Made by a program: the position numbers and the translations under genes. Of a stretch of 5,787 nucleotides of DNA, positions 1-5,635 are shown one piece after another. Source of the stretch: an uncultured bacterium (GTDB lineage Bacteria > Chloroflexota > Anaerolineae > JACIWP01). How positions within the stretch are numbered: the stretch's first letter is position 1; the number at the start of each line of letters is the position of its first letter. The DNA is taken from NCBI GenBank assembly GCA_903872005.1, contig CAIQJD010000745.1, positions 1 through 5,787 of the forward strand, written 5' to 3'. The notes below the pieces were generated by a model, which saw only the letters and a program-made list of their open reading frames with translations, was not told the DNA's origin and ran no database searches.

Positions 1-323
<323 letters not shown>

Positions 324-350
324 ACGCGCCGGCCGGCGCCAGGAGAATCA

Positions 351-432
351 ACTGCAGAGGCGCAGAGAGGAAGAAATACAGAACTCTCTGCCCAAGCCCC
401 CTTCTTTTCCGAAACTCTGCGACCTCTGCGGT
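351..432. repeat. Imperfect inverted repeat in the convergent kinase/UroD-like gap
   Basis: The left arm is ACTGCAGAGGCGCAGAG (351-367). The right arm is CTCTGCGACCTCTGCGGT (415-432). They are reverse complements apart from one substitution and one inserted base, and are separated by ~47 nt that is purine-rich then pyrimidine-rich, so a long imperfect hairpin is possible. The element fills most of the 324-444 gap between converging genes. Its form (GCAGAGG / CCTCTGCGG ends) looks like a dispersed intergenic repeat rather than a compact terminator, since there is no tight stem followed by a T run. It might still limit read-through between the two genes. Copy number elsewhere cannot be seen here. 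Confidence 0.6.
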
Positions 433-444
433 GAGATATCCGAG

Positions 445-1572
445 CTACGCTTTGATCGGGTAGCGCCCGTACTTGAGCCAGGCCGCGTGCATCGCCACAA
501 AATTGCGCCAGGGCACATACTCCGGCACCGAATTGGCCGAGGCCAGGCCATAGCCGCCGGCCGGCGCCAGGTCGCGGATCAGGCCGCGCACTTCCGCTTC
601 CACTTCCTCCGGCGTCCCCCGCGTCAGCGTATAGGCCAGATCCACGTTGCCGATGAGGGTCAGCCGGCCGGCCACCCGCGCCTTGAGCGCCCGAATGTCC
701 ATCGCCAGCGGCTCAATCGGGTTGTAGGCGTCAAAGCCGGCCGCGATGATGTCCTCCATGGCTGCGCTCATGTCGCCGTCGCTGTGAAATACGCACGGCA
801 CGTCGCGCTGGTGACAGACGGCATTGAGCCGCTGGTAGACCGGGAAGATATGCCGGCGCAACAGGGCCGGCTTGACCATCAGGCCGGTCTTGTAGGCCAT
901 ATCGTCGGCGTGCCACACCAGCCCCACCGACTTGTGCTCCAGGGCGCGCTCCACCGTGCGGCTCTGAATCTGCGCGATCTTGGCGTACAGCCGCTCGATC
1001 AGCGCCGGCTGGTCGGCCAGCGCATACGAGAAGGCATCGAAGCCCATCAGCCACCAGGCCAGGTTGAACACCTTGCCCACGGCGAAGACGACTTTGTACT
1101 CCGCGGGCAGGAGGCGATCCGCCTCGTCCAACACGCTCATGTCGAACTGGTCGGGGTCGGGCCAGGGGAACGCCTCGAACTCCGCCTCGTCCCGGATGAC
1201 GCCCTCTTTGCCATGCGCCCAGTGGCGCGTCCCGTGCGCCCAGCCCATAGTCGCCTCGTCCTCGGCCAGTGCGCCCACTTCAGTGGTCATCATGGCATCG
1301 AGGAGGGCGCGGCTGCTGTGCAGCCCGATGCTGATGACGACGAAGGATTGGCCAACGCGCCGGCTGACTTCCCAGTCGTCCGCCAGAGAGCGCACCGGCC
1401 GGCCCAACACGCGCGCCTTGTGCGTGCGATCCAGCCCCGCTTCCATAAAAGGCACCCAATCGGGCAAGCCCTGGCGCAAGATGACCGAGCGGTCGCGATT
1501 CCAGTCCGGCCGAAAGCCGGCCGGCAAGGGGGTCAAGGGCGGCTGCGCGCCGCTGGCTGCTGCGGAACTCAT
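445..1572 (-). CDS. Uroporphyrinogen decarboxylase-like (URO-D superfamily) protein
   Basis: This is a 375-residue TIM-barrel protein of the URO-D/corrinoid-methyltransferase superfamily. Recognisable blocks are a VGKVFNLAWWLMGFDAF segment (165-181), HADDMAYKTGLMVKP (221-235), CVFHSDGDMSAAMEDII (260-276) with FDAYNPIEP (280-288), LIGNVD (306-311) and GGYGLASANSVPEYVPW (339-355). These match the family's second-half barrel strands. The N-terminal RQAGR signature of true HemE is not evident (the nearest text is PFMEAGLD), so a haem-biosynthesis role is unlikely. The HxC zinc motif of MtaA/MtbA methyltransferases appears here as H263-S-D265. Related proteins often act in methyl transfer or are uncharacterised; the substrate is unknown. 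The ATG at 1572 is supported by a GAGGAGAG ribosome-binding site at 1580-1587. The stop is TAG. The gene diverges from the flavoenzyme gene, with its own promoter in the shared gap. Confidence 0.88.
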   Translation of the reverse strand: MSSAAASGAQPPLTPLPAGFRPDWNRDRSVILRQGLPDWVPFMEAGLDRTHKARVLGRPVRSLADDWEVSRRVGQSFVVISIGLHSSRALLDAMMTTEVGALAEDEATMGWAHGTRHWAHGKEGVIRDEAEFEAFPWPDPDQFDMSVLDEADRLLPAEYKVVFAVGKVFNLAWWLMGFDAFSYALADQPALIERLYAKIAQIQSRTVERALEHKSVGLVWHADDMAYKTGLMVKPALLRRHIFPVYQRLNAVCHQRDVPCVFHSDGDMSAAMEDIIAAGFDAYNPIEPLAMDIRALKARVAGRLTLIGNVDLAYTLTRGTPEEVEAEVRGLIRDLAPAGGYGLASANSVPEYVPWRNFVAMHAAWLKYGRYPIKA

Positions 1573-1614
1573 CGGCTATCTCTCCTCAATCGTGCAAAGA
1601 TCACGCGACTTGCA

Positions 1615-1634
1615 AGGGATGAAAACGATTCCCT
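1615..1634. promoter_or_regulatory. Possible operator or small hairpin at the UroD-like start site
   Basis: AGGGA (1615-1619) and TCCCT (1630-1634) form inverted arms around 10 nt containing GAAAACGAT. The element lies just where the predicted transcript of the leftward gene begins (~1631). The AAAACG core recalls LacI-family operators, but the arms are short and the central part is not symmetric. It could equally be a small hairpin in the 5' leader or chance. Confidence 0.25.
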
Positions 1635-1637
1635 ATC

Positions 1638-1666
1638 AAGATACCACACGTCGCGCCGGCGGTCAA
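1638..1666 (-). promoter_or_regulatory. Sigma70-type promoter for the UroD-like gene
   Basis: Read on the minus strand, TTGACC (-35, 1661-1666) and TATCTT (-10, 1638-1643) are separated by exactly 17 bp. The -35 matches the consensus at 5 of 6 positions and the -10 at 4 of 6. The predicted start is near 1631, giving a leader of about 59 nt before the ATG at 1572, with the ribosome-binding site inside it. This is a motif-based prediction. Confidence 0.5.
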
Positions 1667-1701
1667 ACGAGAGGCAGCGCAAACCTCTCCCCAATCCCCT
1701 G

Positions 1702-1739
1702 CCCCTTTCCCCTCTCCGTACACGGAGAGGGGAAAGGGG
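1702..1739. repeat. Perfect palindrome with 18-bp arms in the divergent gap
   Basis: The arms 1702-1719 (CCCCTTTCCCCTCTCCGT) and 1722-1739 are exact reverse complements with only AC between them. The flanking text to the left (CCTCTCCCCAATCCCCTG) is also pyrimidine-rich. The style matches dispersed C-rich/G-rich palindromic repeats that, when translated by mistake, give short peptides such as PLSVYGEGKG. It sits between two divergent promoters, so it is not a terminator of either gene. It is most likely a copy of a repetitive palindromic element; other copies cannot be checked here. Confidence 0.8.
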
Positions 1740-1755
1740 TGCGGTACATCAGTGT

Positions 1756-1784
1756 TTGTCGCCGGCTGCGCCCTGAAGTAAAAT
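1756..1784 (+). promoter_or_regulatory. Sigma70-type promoter for the flavin oxidoreductase gene
   Basis: TTGTCG (-35, 1756-1761, 4 of 6 matches) and TAAAAT (-10, 1779-1784, 5 of 6) are separated by 17 bp. The predicted start is near 1791, leaving a leader of about 25 nt that holds the AGGAGA ribosome-binding site. An in-frame ATG at 1783 overlaps the -10 element, so it would lie upstream of the transcript start. This is motif-based only. Confidence 0.45.
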
Positions 1785-1804
1785 GAGTCATCTCGCCAAA
1801 CGTC

Positions 1805-1810
1805 AGGAGA
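1805..1810 (+). promoter_or_regulatory. Ribosome-binding site that fixes the flavin oxidoreductase start at 1816
   Basis: AGGAGA lies 5 nt before the ATG at 1816. The in-frame ATG at 1783 has no comparable site and overlaps the predicted -10 box. Starting at 1816 also gives the family-typical N-terminus MSLLFSPYTLRHVTFRNRV. Confidence 0.75.
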
Positions 1811-1815
1811 AACCC

Positions 1816-2793
1816 ATGTCGCTGCTCTTCTCACCCTATACCCTCCGCCACGTCACCTTCCGCAACCGCGTCGCCCTCGCGCCCATGGTCATCGAAAAGG
1901 GCGACGCCGATGGCTGCGTGACGGAAGTCACCCTAGAGCATTACGGCGAGCGGGCCGCCGGCGGGACCGGCCTGATCATCGTGGAAGCCACCGCCGTCGC
2001 CCCGGCCGGCCGCTGTTGGCCGGGCGGGCTGTGCGCCTACGCCCCGCAGCATCTCCCCGGCCTGCGCCGGCTGGCCGAGCGCATCCACGCCGGCGGCGCA
2101 GTCGCCGCCATCCAACTGGTGCATGGCGGGCCGCAGGCCCGTTCGGCCGTCAGCGGCCAGGAGACCGTGGGGCCGTCCGCGGTGCGCCCCAAGCACGACC
2201 TGGAAATCCCGCGCCCGCTGACGATCCCGGAAATCGTCGCGATTCAGGGCCAGTTCGCCGACGCCGCGGCGCTGGTCATTGAAGCCGGCTTCGACGCCGT
2301 CGAGTTGCACGGCGCGCACGGCTATCTCCTCGATTCTTTCCTCATGGCAAAGCGCAACACGCGCGAGGACGACTACGGCGGCTCCCTGGAGAAGCGCGCC
2401 CGCCTGCTCCTGGAAACCTGCCAGGCCGCGCGCCGGCGCATTGGGCCGCGCCCCCTGCTCTGGAGCCGCATTTGCGCCTTCAACAAGCAGTTCGAGCAAT
2501 TCTCGCCGCGCGACCTGGGCGTCGTCCTGGCCGGCCTGGAAGCGGCCGGCGCCGATATGGTGCATCTCTCCACGGAAGACGGCCTGGGCGGCTATTTCGA
2601 TAGCCCCAAGCCCCTGGGCCAATGGGCCGGCGAGATGACGCGCTTGCCGCGTATCGTCGCCGGCCATTTGGGCGATCCACCGGACGCCGAGCGGTGCCTG
2701 AGCGCAGGCATCGCCGACATCGTCGCCGTCGGCAGCTACATGCTGCACAATCCTGCCTGGACGCGCAAGGCGCGGCTCAAGCTGGAAGGCTGA
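1816..2793 (+). CDS. Old Yellow Enzyme-family NADH:flavin oxidoreductase
   Basis: This is a 325-residue FMN-dependent TIM-barrel oxidoreductase, of a length typical of single-domain bacterial OYE enzymes such as YqjM. These use NAD(P)H to reduce activated C=C bonds or related electrophiles in the cytosol. Visible motifs are FRNRVALAPM (15-24), HYGERAAGGTGLIIVE (42-57), Q100 in the QLVH block, the substrate-binding pair H165/H168 and Tyr170 in HGAHGYL, and the highly conserved NTREDDYGGSLEKR (181-194). R218 in WSRICAF is at the position of the flavin-contacting Arg. Two usual arginines are absent: QLxHxGR reads QLVHGGP, and the phosphate-site GR near the C-terminus reads GS (VGSYMLHNP, 305-313). 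There is no iron-sulfur or second flavin domain, so it is not a 2,4-dienoyl-CoA reductase-type fusion. The start was chosen for its AGGAGA site. The substrate is unknown. Confidence 0.92.
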   Translation: MSLLFSPYTLRHVTFRNRVALAPMVIEKGDADGCVTEVTLEHYGERAAGGTGLIIVEATAVAPAGRCWPGGLCAYAPQHLPGLRRLAERIHAGGAVAAIQLVHGGPQARSAVSGQETVGPSAVRPKHDLEIPRPLTIPEIVAIQGQFADAAALVIEAGFDAVELHGAHGYLLDSFLMAKRNTREDDYGGSLEKRARLLLETCQAARRRIGPRPLLWSRICAFNKQFEQFSPRDLGVVLAGLEAAGADMVHLSTEDGLGGYFDSPKPLGQWAGEMTRLPRIVAGHLGDPPDAERCLSAGIADIVAVGSYMLHNPAWTRKARLKLEG

Positions 2794-2803
2794 CGGTCGC
2801 GCC

Positions 2804-3940
2804 TCACAGGCCCAGCAACCCCAGCAGCGTGATTCCCAACCAGCTCACGACGCCGACCGCGAAGGCCGCGCCGAGGCCGGCATAGAGCGGGCGCAGGCCC
2901 AGCTTCTTGAGCTGCTTGAAGCTGGTGCCCAGACCGACGCTCGCCATCGCCACGGCCAACAGGTCGGTCGCCACGGTCTCGGCCGTCTTGGTCAGCCAGC
3001 TCCACGCGCCGGCATCCAACAGCCCGAAGGCGCGGCCGCCGGCCAGGGTCGCATCCCCGATGGAGCGCACAATCGCCAACGCCAGGAAGCCCAGGATGAA
3101 CATGGGGAAGAGGCTGGCGATGTTGGTGCGCTGATTGACAGCCCCGCCCTGGGCAGCCGCCATGCGCCGGCAGCGCCACGCCATGAACGGGATGATCGCC
3201 ACCATGAAGACGTTACGCACCAGCTTGACCACGGTGGCCGCATCGAGGGCCGCCGGCGCGTCGTAGAGCTGCTTGTAGATCAGGCCGGCGCCGGCCACCT
3301 GCGAGGTATCATGGATGGACGTGCCCAGGAAGAGGCCGGCGTGGGTCGGATTGGCCCCCAGGAGCGCATGGGACAGATAGGGATAGACGAACATCGCCAG
3401 TACGCCGAATAGCGCGATGTTGGTCACGGCATACGTGACCTCTTCTTCTTTAGCATTGATGGCCGGCCCGGTCGCCACGATGGCGCTGGCCCCGCAGATG
3501 CTCGTCCCCACCCCGATGAGCGTGCTCAACTCCGGCGAGAGCTTCAGGCGCTTGCCCAGCCATTGGGTGAAGAAGAGGCCGGCGGCGATGCAGACGATCA
3601 CGATGGGGATGCCCAACGCGCCCAGCTTCAGCACGTCGCCGATGCTGAGGCGGATGCCCAGGATGATGATGCCCAGGCGCAGCACCTTCTTCAGCCCGAA
3701 CTTGATGCCGGGCTGGAAGATCTTGGGCAGCTTGACCAGGTTTCCCAGCGCCAACCCCACCAGGATCGCCATGGAGATGCCCGACAGGGGACTCTTGGGA
3801 AACTTCAGCAGGTCCTTGCCGATGAAGTCGGCCAGCCAGAGGCCGGCCCAGGCCACCAGCGCCGTGAGCGCCAGGCCAGGGATCACTTCGATGATCGGGC
3901 GCAGCCATTGCGGCGCGCCGGCGCGCGAGGATGTACTCAT
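2804..3940 (-). CDS. YeiH/UPF0324-family membrane protein (putative sulfate exporter family)
   Basis: This is a 378-residue integral membrane protein with about 10-11 hydrophobic segments (roughly 18-40, 52-70, 87-99, 108-127, 143-160, 171-192, 203-220, 236-255, 275-293, 322-338, 352-376). Family marks are GVGTSICGASAIVATGPAI (143-161), AKEEEVTYAV (163-172) and GTSIHDTSQVAGAG (206-219), all typical of the Cons_hypoth698/YeiH family. That family is annotated as putative sulfate exporters, with proposed links to sulfonate breakdown or sulfite tolerance; transport has rarely been measured. The ATG at 3940 follows a purine-rich tract (3945-3958, AAAGAG nearest). A 51-codon upstream extension to 4093 would run into the deacetylase gene and lacks the family pattern, so it was rejected. 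This is the last gene of the GntR-PIG-L-transporter operon, and it converges on the flavoenzyme gene with a 10-bp gap. Confidence 0.9.
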   Translation of the reverse strand: MSTSSRAGAPQWLRPIIEVIPGLALTALVAWAGLWLADFIGKDLLKFPKSPLSGISMAILVGLALGNLVKLPKIFQPGIKFGLKKVLRLGIIILGIRLSIGDVLKLGALGIPIVIVCIAAGLFFTQWLGKRLKLSPELSTLIGVGTSICGASAIVATGPAINAKEEEVTYAVTNIALFGVLAMFVYPYLSHALLGANPTHAGLFLGTSIHDTSQVAGAGLIYKQLYDAPAALDAATVVKLVRNVFMVAIIPFMAWRCRRMAAAQGGAVNQRTNIASLFPMFILGFLALAIVRSIGDATLAGGRAFGLLDAGAWSWLTKTAETVATDLLAVAMASVGLGTSFKQLKKLGLRPLYAGLGAAFAVGVVSWLGITLLGLLGL

Positions 3941-3971
3941 GCGACTCTTTCTCTCTCCATAGGGGATGGGA

Positions 3972-3995
3972 GGCGGGGGCCGGCCGGCCCCCGCC
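3972..3995. repeat. Perfect 24-bp GC palindrome between deacetylase and transporter genes
   Basis: Positions 3972-3983 (GGCGGGGGCCGG) and 3984-3995 are exact reverse complements with no spacer. In operon direction the element begins 3 nt after the deacetylase stop and ends about 31 nt before the transporter ATG. It would form a very stable stem in RNA once a few central bases open as a loop. No T run follows on the minus strand, so it is not a standard intrinsic terminator. It may act as an mRNA processing or stability element, or partly reduce transporter expression. Two copies of the GCCGGC hexamer sit at its centre. Confidence 0.7.
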
Positions 3996-3998
3996 GGC

Positions 3999-4769
3999 TC
4001 AAGCCAACGGCAAATACTGCACCCGTTCGGGATTCCAGCGCGAGAACTGCTCGGCATAGGCGCAGCCATTGTTGTAGCCCACGCTGCCGTCAATGGACGC
4101 CATGAAGAGGTTGATCTTGCGGGTGTAATCCTCGCCCGGCTTGGCCTGCGTCGTCATGAATTCCATCATCGCCGCCTTCTTCTTCTCGGCCACGGCGCTG
4201 ATGTCCACAACGACTTCTGGATTGTGGCGCGCGCCGGCCATCAATTGGTCGCTGCGAAAATCCGGGTAATAGAACAGGAACACATTCGGCACGGTATACG
4301 GGGCCAGCGGCGAAGGGAAGCCGTCGGCGCGGGCATAGTCCACGGCCGCCAGCGTCACGCGCCCACAGTCCATGTGATCCTGCCGGCCGACTTCCACCGG
4401 GTGCGAGGTCAGCACCACATCCGGCCGGTAGGTGCGGATCACATTCACCAGCTTGATGTACTCCGGCAGGCCGACGATCAACGGACTCTCATTGAAATCG
4501 AAGATCTCCCATTCGGTCACGCCCAGCGCCTTCGCGCCGCGCTCGAATTCGGCGCGCTTCGACGCCTTGACCTTCTCGATGTCCTTGAGCTTGTCCTCGC
4601 CGGTCGGCGGGAAGACGCCGAAGGCGTGCGTGACGACGCCATTGGTCAGGGCCACCAACATGGCCCGGTCGCCGCGCGCCAGATGCTTGGCGACCGTGCC
4701 GCCGGCCCGCTCGAAGGGGTCCTGCGGATGCGCCGCCACGACCATGATCTTCACCTGCTTCTCTGCCAT
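3999..4769 (-). CDS. PIG-L/LmbE-family deacetylase, atypical active site
   Basis: This is a 256-residue protein of the PIG-L (LmbE) fold, whose members are zinc-dependent N-deacetylases of GlcNAc derivatives (PIG-L, MshB, BshB). The N-terminal strand and metal motif read VVAAHPQDPFERAGGTV (10-26), where the family norm is AHPDDE. His14 and Asp17 match the zinc ligands, but the catalytic-base Asp is Gln16 (codon CAG at 4722-4724). Further marks are KRAEFERGAKALGV (71-84), QDHMD (130-134) with His132 as probable third ligand, VDISAVAEKKKAAM (188-201) and a C-terminal YAEQF (238-242). No signal peptide is seen, so it is probably cytosolic. The start has a GAGAGGAG site (4777-4784) 7 nt upstream, directly after the regulator's stop. 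It is the second gene of the operon. Either this is a divergent subfamily using another base, or it has lost deacetylase activity. Confidence 0.88.
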   Translation of the reverse strand: MAEKQVKIMVVAAHPQDPFERAGGTVAKHLARGDRAMLVALTNGVVTHAFGVFPPTGEDKLKDIEKVKASKRAEFERGAKALGVTEWEIFDFNESPLIVGLPEYIKLVNVIRTYRPDVVLTSHPVEVGRQDHMDCGRVTLAAVDYARADGFPSPLAPYTVPNVFLFYYPDFRSDQLMAGARHNPEVVVDISAVAEKKKAAMMEFMTTQAKPGEDYTRKINLFMASIDGSVGYNNGCAYAEQFSRWNPERVQYLPLA

Positions 4770-4784
4770 TGCGTAACTCCTCTC

Positions 4785-5501
4785 TCACTTCAGTAATTTA
4801 TTCAGATGCGCGCGCATGGCGCGCACGGCCGCTTCCTGGTCGTGCGCCGCCAGCGCGTCCACAATCGCCTGATGCGCCGAAATGACGTGCGATTCATCGC
4901 GCACGCTGCGGCGCAGCAACGCCGGCTCTTCATACACCGCCAGACGGATAGATTCGGCAATCAGGTATTCCAGTTGCATGAGGATGGGATTGTGCGTGGC
5001 GCGCAGCAATAGCTCATGAAAGCGCAGATCGTCCGGGGCCAGCGGGTCGCCGCGCCCCAGGCGCTCCCGCATCGAGACCATCAACGCCTGCAAGGCACGC
5101 GTGTCTTGCGCGTCGGCGTGACGCGCCGCCAGGATCATGGCCCCGATTTCCAGCGCGCAGCGCGCCGCGTGCAGATCGGCCGGCGCGTAGGGTTGGCCGG
5201 CCGGCGCCAGCACCGCCGCCGCCAGGCGCTCGCGATCCAGGGCGCGCACGAACGCGCCGCGCCCATGCCGCTTGACGATCAACCCCTCGCCCACCAGCAT
5301 ACCCAGCGCCTCGCGCACCACGCGCGGGCTGACATCCAGCGTCGCCGCCAGGGTGCGTTCCGGCGGCATCTGGTCGCCCTCGACGAGGTTCTCGGCCAGG
5401 ATGAAGCGCTTGAGGATGAGCGCCACGCGGCCGGCCAGCGTGTCCTTGGTGACCGGGGCCAGCGCCGGGCCGGGCGAGTTGTCATGCACTGTTGTCATCA
5501 C
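4785..5501 (-). CDS. GntR-family transcriptional regulator, FCD/FadR type
   Basis: This is a 238-residue regulator. Residues ~20-86 are a winged helix-turn-helix: EGDQMPPERTLAATLDVSPR, then VVREALGMLVGEGLI and the wing KRHGRGAFV. Residues ~108-236 are an all-helical FCD ligand-binding domain. Its usual metal site is complete: D158 and H162 (DLRFHELL), H210 (HQAIVDAL) and H232 (RAHL), with family-like spacing. FCD members typically bind small organic acids or sugar acids and leave DNA on ligand binding. The reading frame opens with GTG at 5501 and has ATG next at 5498; neither has a ribosome-binding site, and the promoter predicts a transcript starting at 5501, so leaderless translation is likely. 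It is the first gene of the operon and lies divergent from an HDAC-family gene. It probably controls itself and possibly both flanking arms. Confidence 0.92.
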   Translation of the reverse strand: MMTTVHDNSPGPALAPVTKDTLAGRVALILKRFILAENLVEGDQMPPERTLAATLDVSPRVVREALGMLVGEGLIVKRHGRGAFVRALDRERLAAAVLAPAGQPYAPADLHAARCALEIGAMILAARHADAQDTRALQALMVSMRERLGRGDPLAPDDLRFHELLLRATHNPILMQLEYLIAESIRLAVYEEPALLRRSVRDESHVISAHQAIVDALAAHDQEAAVRAMRAHLNKLLK

Positions 5502-5510
5502 GATAACAGT
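5488..5510. promoter_or_regulatory. Near-palindromic operator candidate over the GntR start
   Basis: The arms ACTGTTGTC (5488-5496) and GATAACAGT (5502-5510) are reverse complements at 8 of 9 positions, separated by ATCAC. The element overlaps the downstream half of the -10 box, the predicted transcription start and the start codon of the GntR gene. A dimeric regulator bound here would block initiation, which suits autorepression. A TTGT-N4-ACGA pattern inside it (5492-5503) is close to, but one base longer than, the TNGT-N3-ACNA form known for FadR-type regulators. Confidence 0.55.
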
Positions 5511-5536
5511 ATAGCACTGAAACGGCTCGCCGTCAA
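5508..5536 (-). promoter_or_regulatory. Strong sigma70-type promoter of the GntR operon, predicted leaderless
   Basis: On the minus strand TTGACG (-35, 5531-5536, 5 of 6) and TATACT (-10, 5508-5513, 5 of 6) are spaced by 17 bp, and TGC just before the -10 makes it an extended -10. Counting 7 nt from the -10 places the start at 5501, the G of the GTG codon. No Shine-Dalgarno tract precedes the gene, which agrees with a leaderless mRNA. Confidence 0.65.
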
Positions 5537-5544
5537 GGGGCGAT

Positions 5545-5573
5545 TTTGCAGCCGGCCCATCCTCTGCTATGAT
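5545..5573 (+). promoter_or_regulatory. Promoter of the HDAC-family gene, back to back with the GntR promoter
   Basis: TATGAT (-10, 5568-5573, 5 of 6) is preceded by TGC, giving an extended -10. A weak -35, TTTGCA (5545-5550, 4 of 6), lies 17 bp upstream. The start would be near 5580, leaving a leader of about 56 nt before the ATG at 5636. Only 8 bp separate this -35 from the opposing one at 5531-5536, so polymerase binding at the two may compete. Confidence 0.5.
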
Positions 5574-5635
5574 AGGCCCGTCGGCGCGCAGCGCGCGGCC
5601 AGAGCCGCCCCAGACACTGCGCGGGAGTGTGCCCC

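Noticed and set aside
1702..1739. Intrinsic terminator
   Set aside because: The stem is strong but lies upstream of both divergent genes, has no T run on either side and only a 2-nt loop.
487..1776. Long open frame of 429 codons on the plus strand opposite the UroD-like gene
   Set aside because: It is rich in His, Arg, Gln and Ala with no family pattern, as expected of an antisense frame of a high-GC gene. The minus-strand frame has clear URO-D motifs, a ribosome-binding site and a promoter.
1783..1815. Upstream in-frame ATG for the flavin oxidoreductase
   Set aside because: It overlaps the predicted -10 box and lacks a ribosome-binding site; the ATG at 1816 has AGGAGA at ideal spacing and a family-typical N-terminus.
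1601..1834. 77-codon minus-strand frame with HPFPLSVYGEGKG
   Set aside because: This is the translation of the palindromic repeat, a well-known type of spurious protein.
3941..4093. 51-codon N-terminal extension of the YeiH-family gene
   Set aside because: It overlaps the end of the PIG-L gene, has no family similarity and covers the GC palindrome; the ATG at 3940 gives the normal length.
3966..4796. 276-codon plus-strand frame opposite the PIG-L gene
   Set aside because: Low-complexity His/Arg-rich translation with no ribosome-binding site; the opposite strand encodes a recognisable PIG-L protein.
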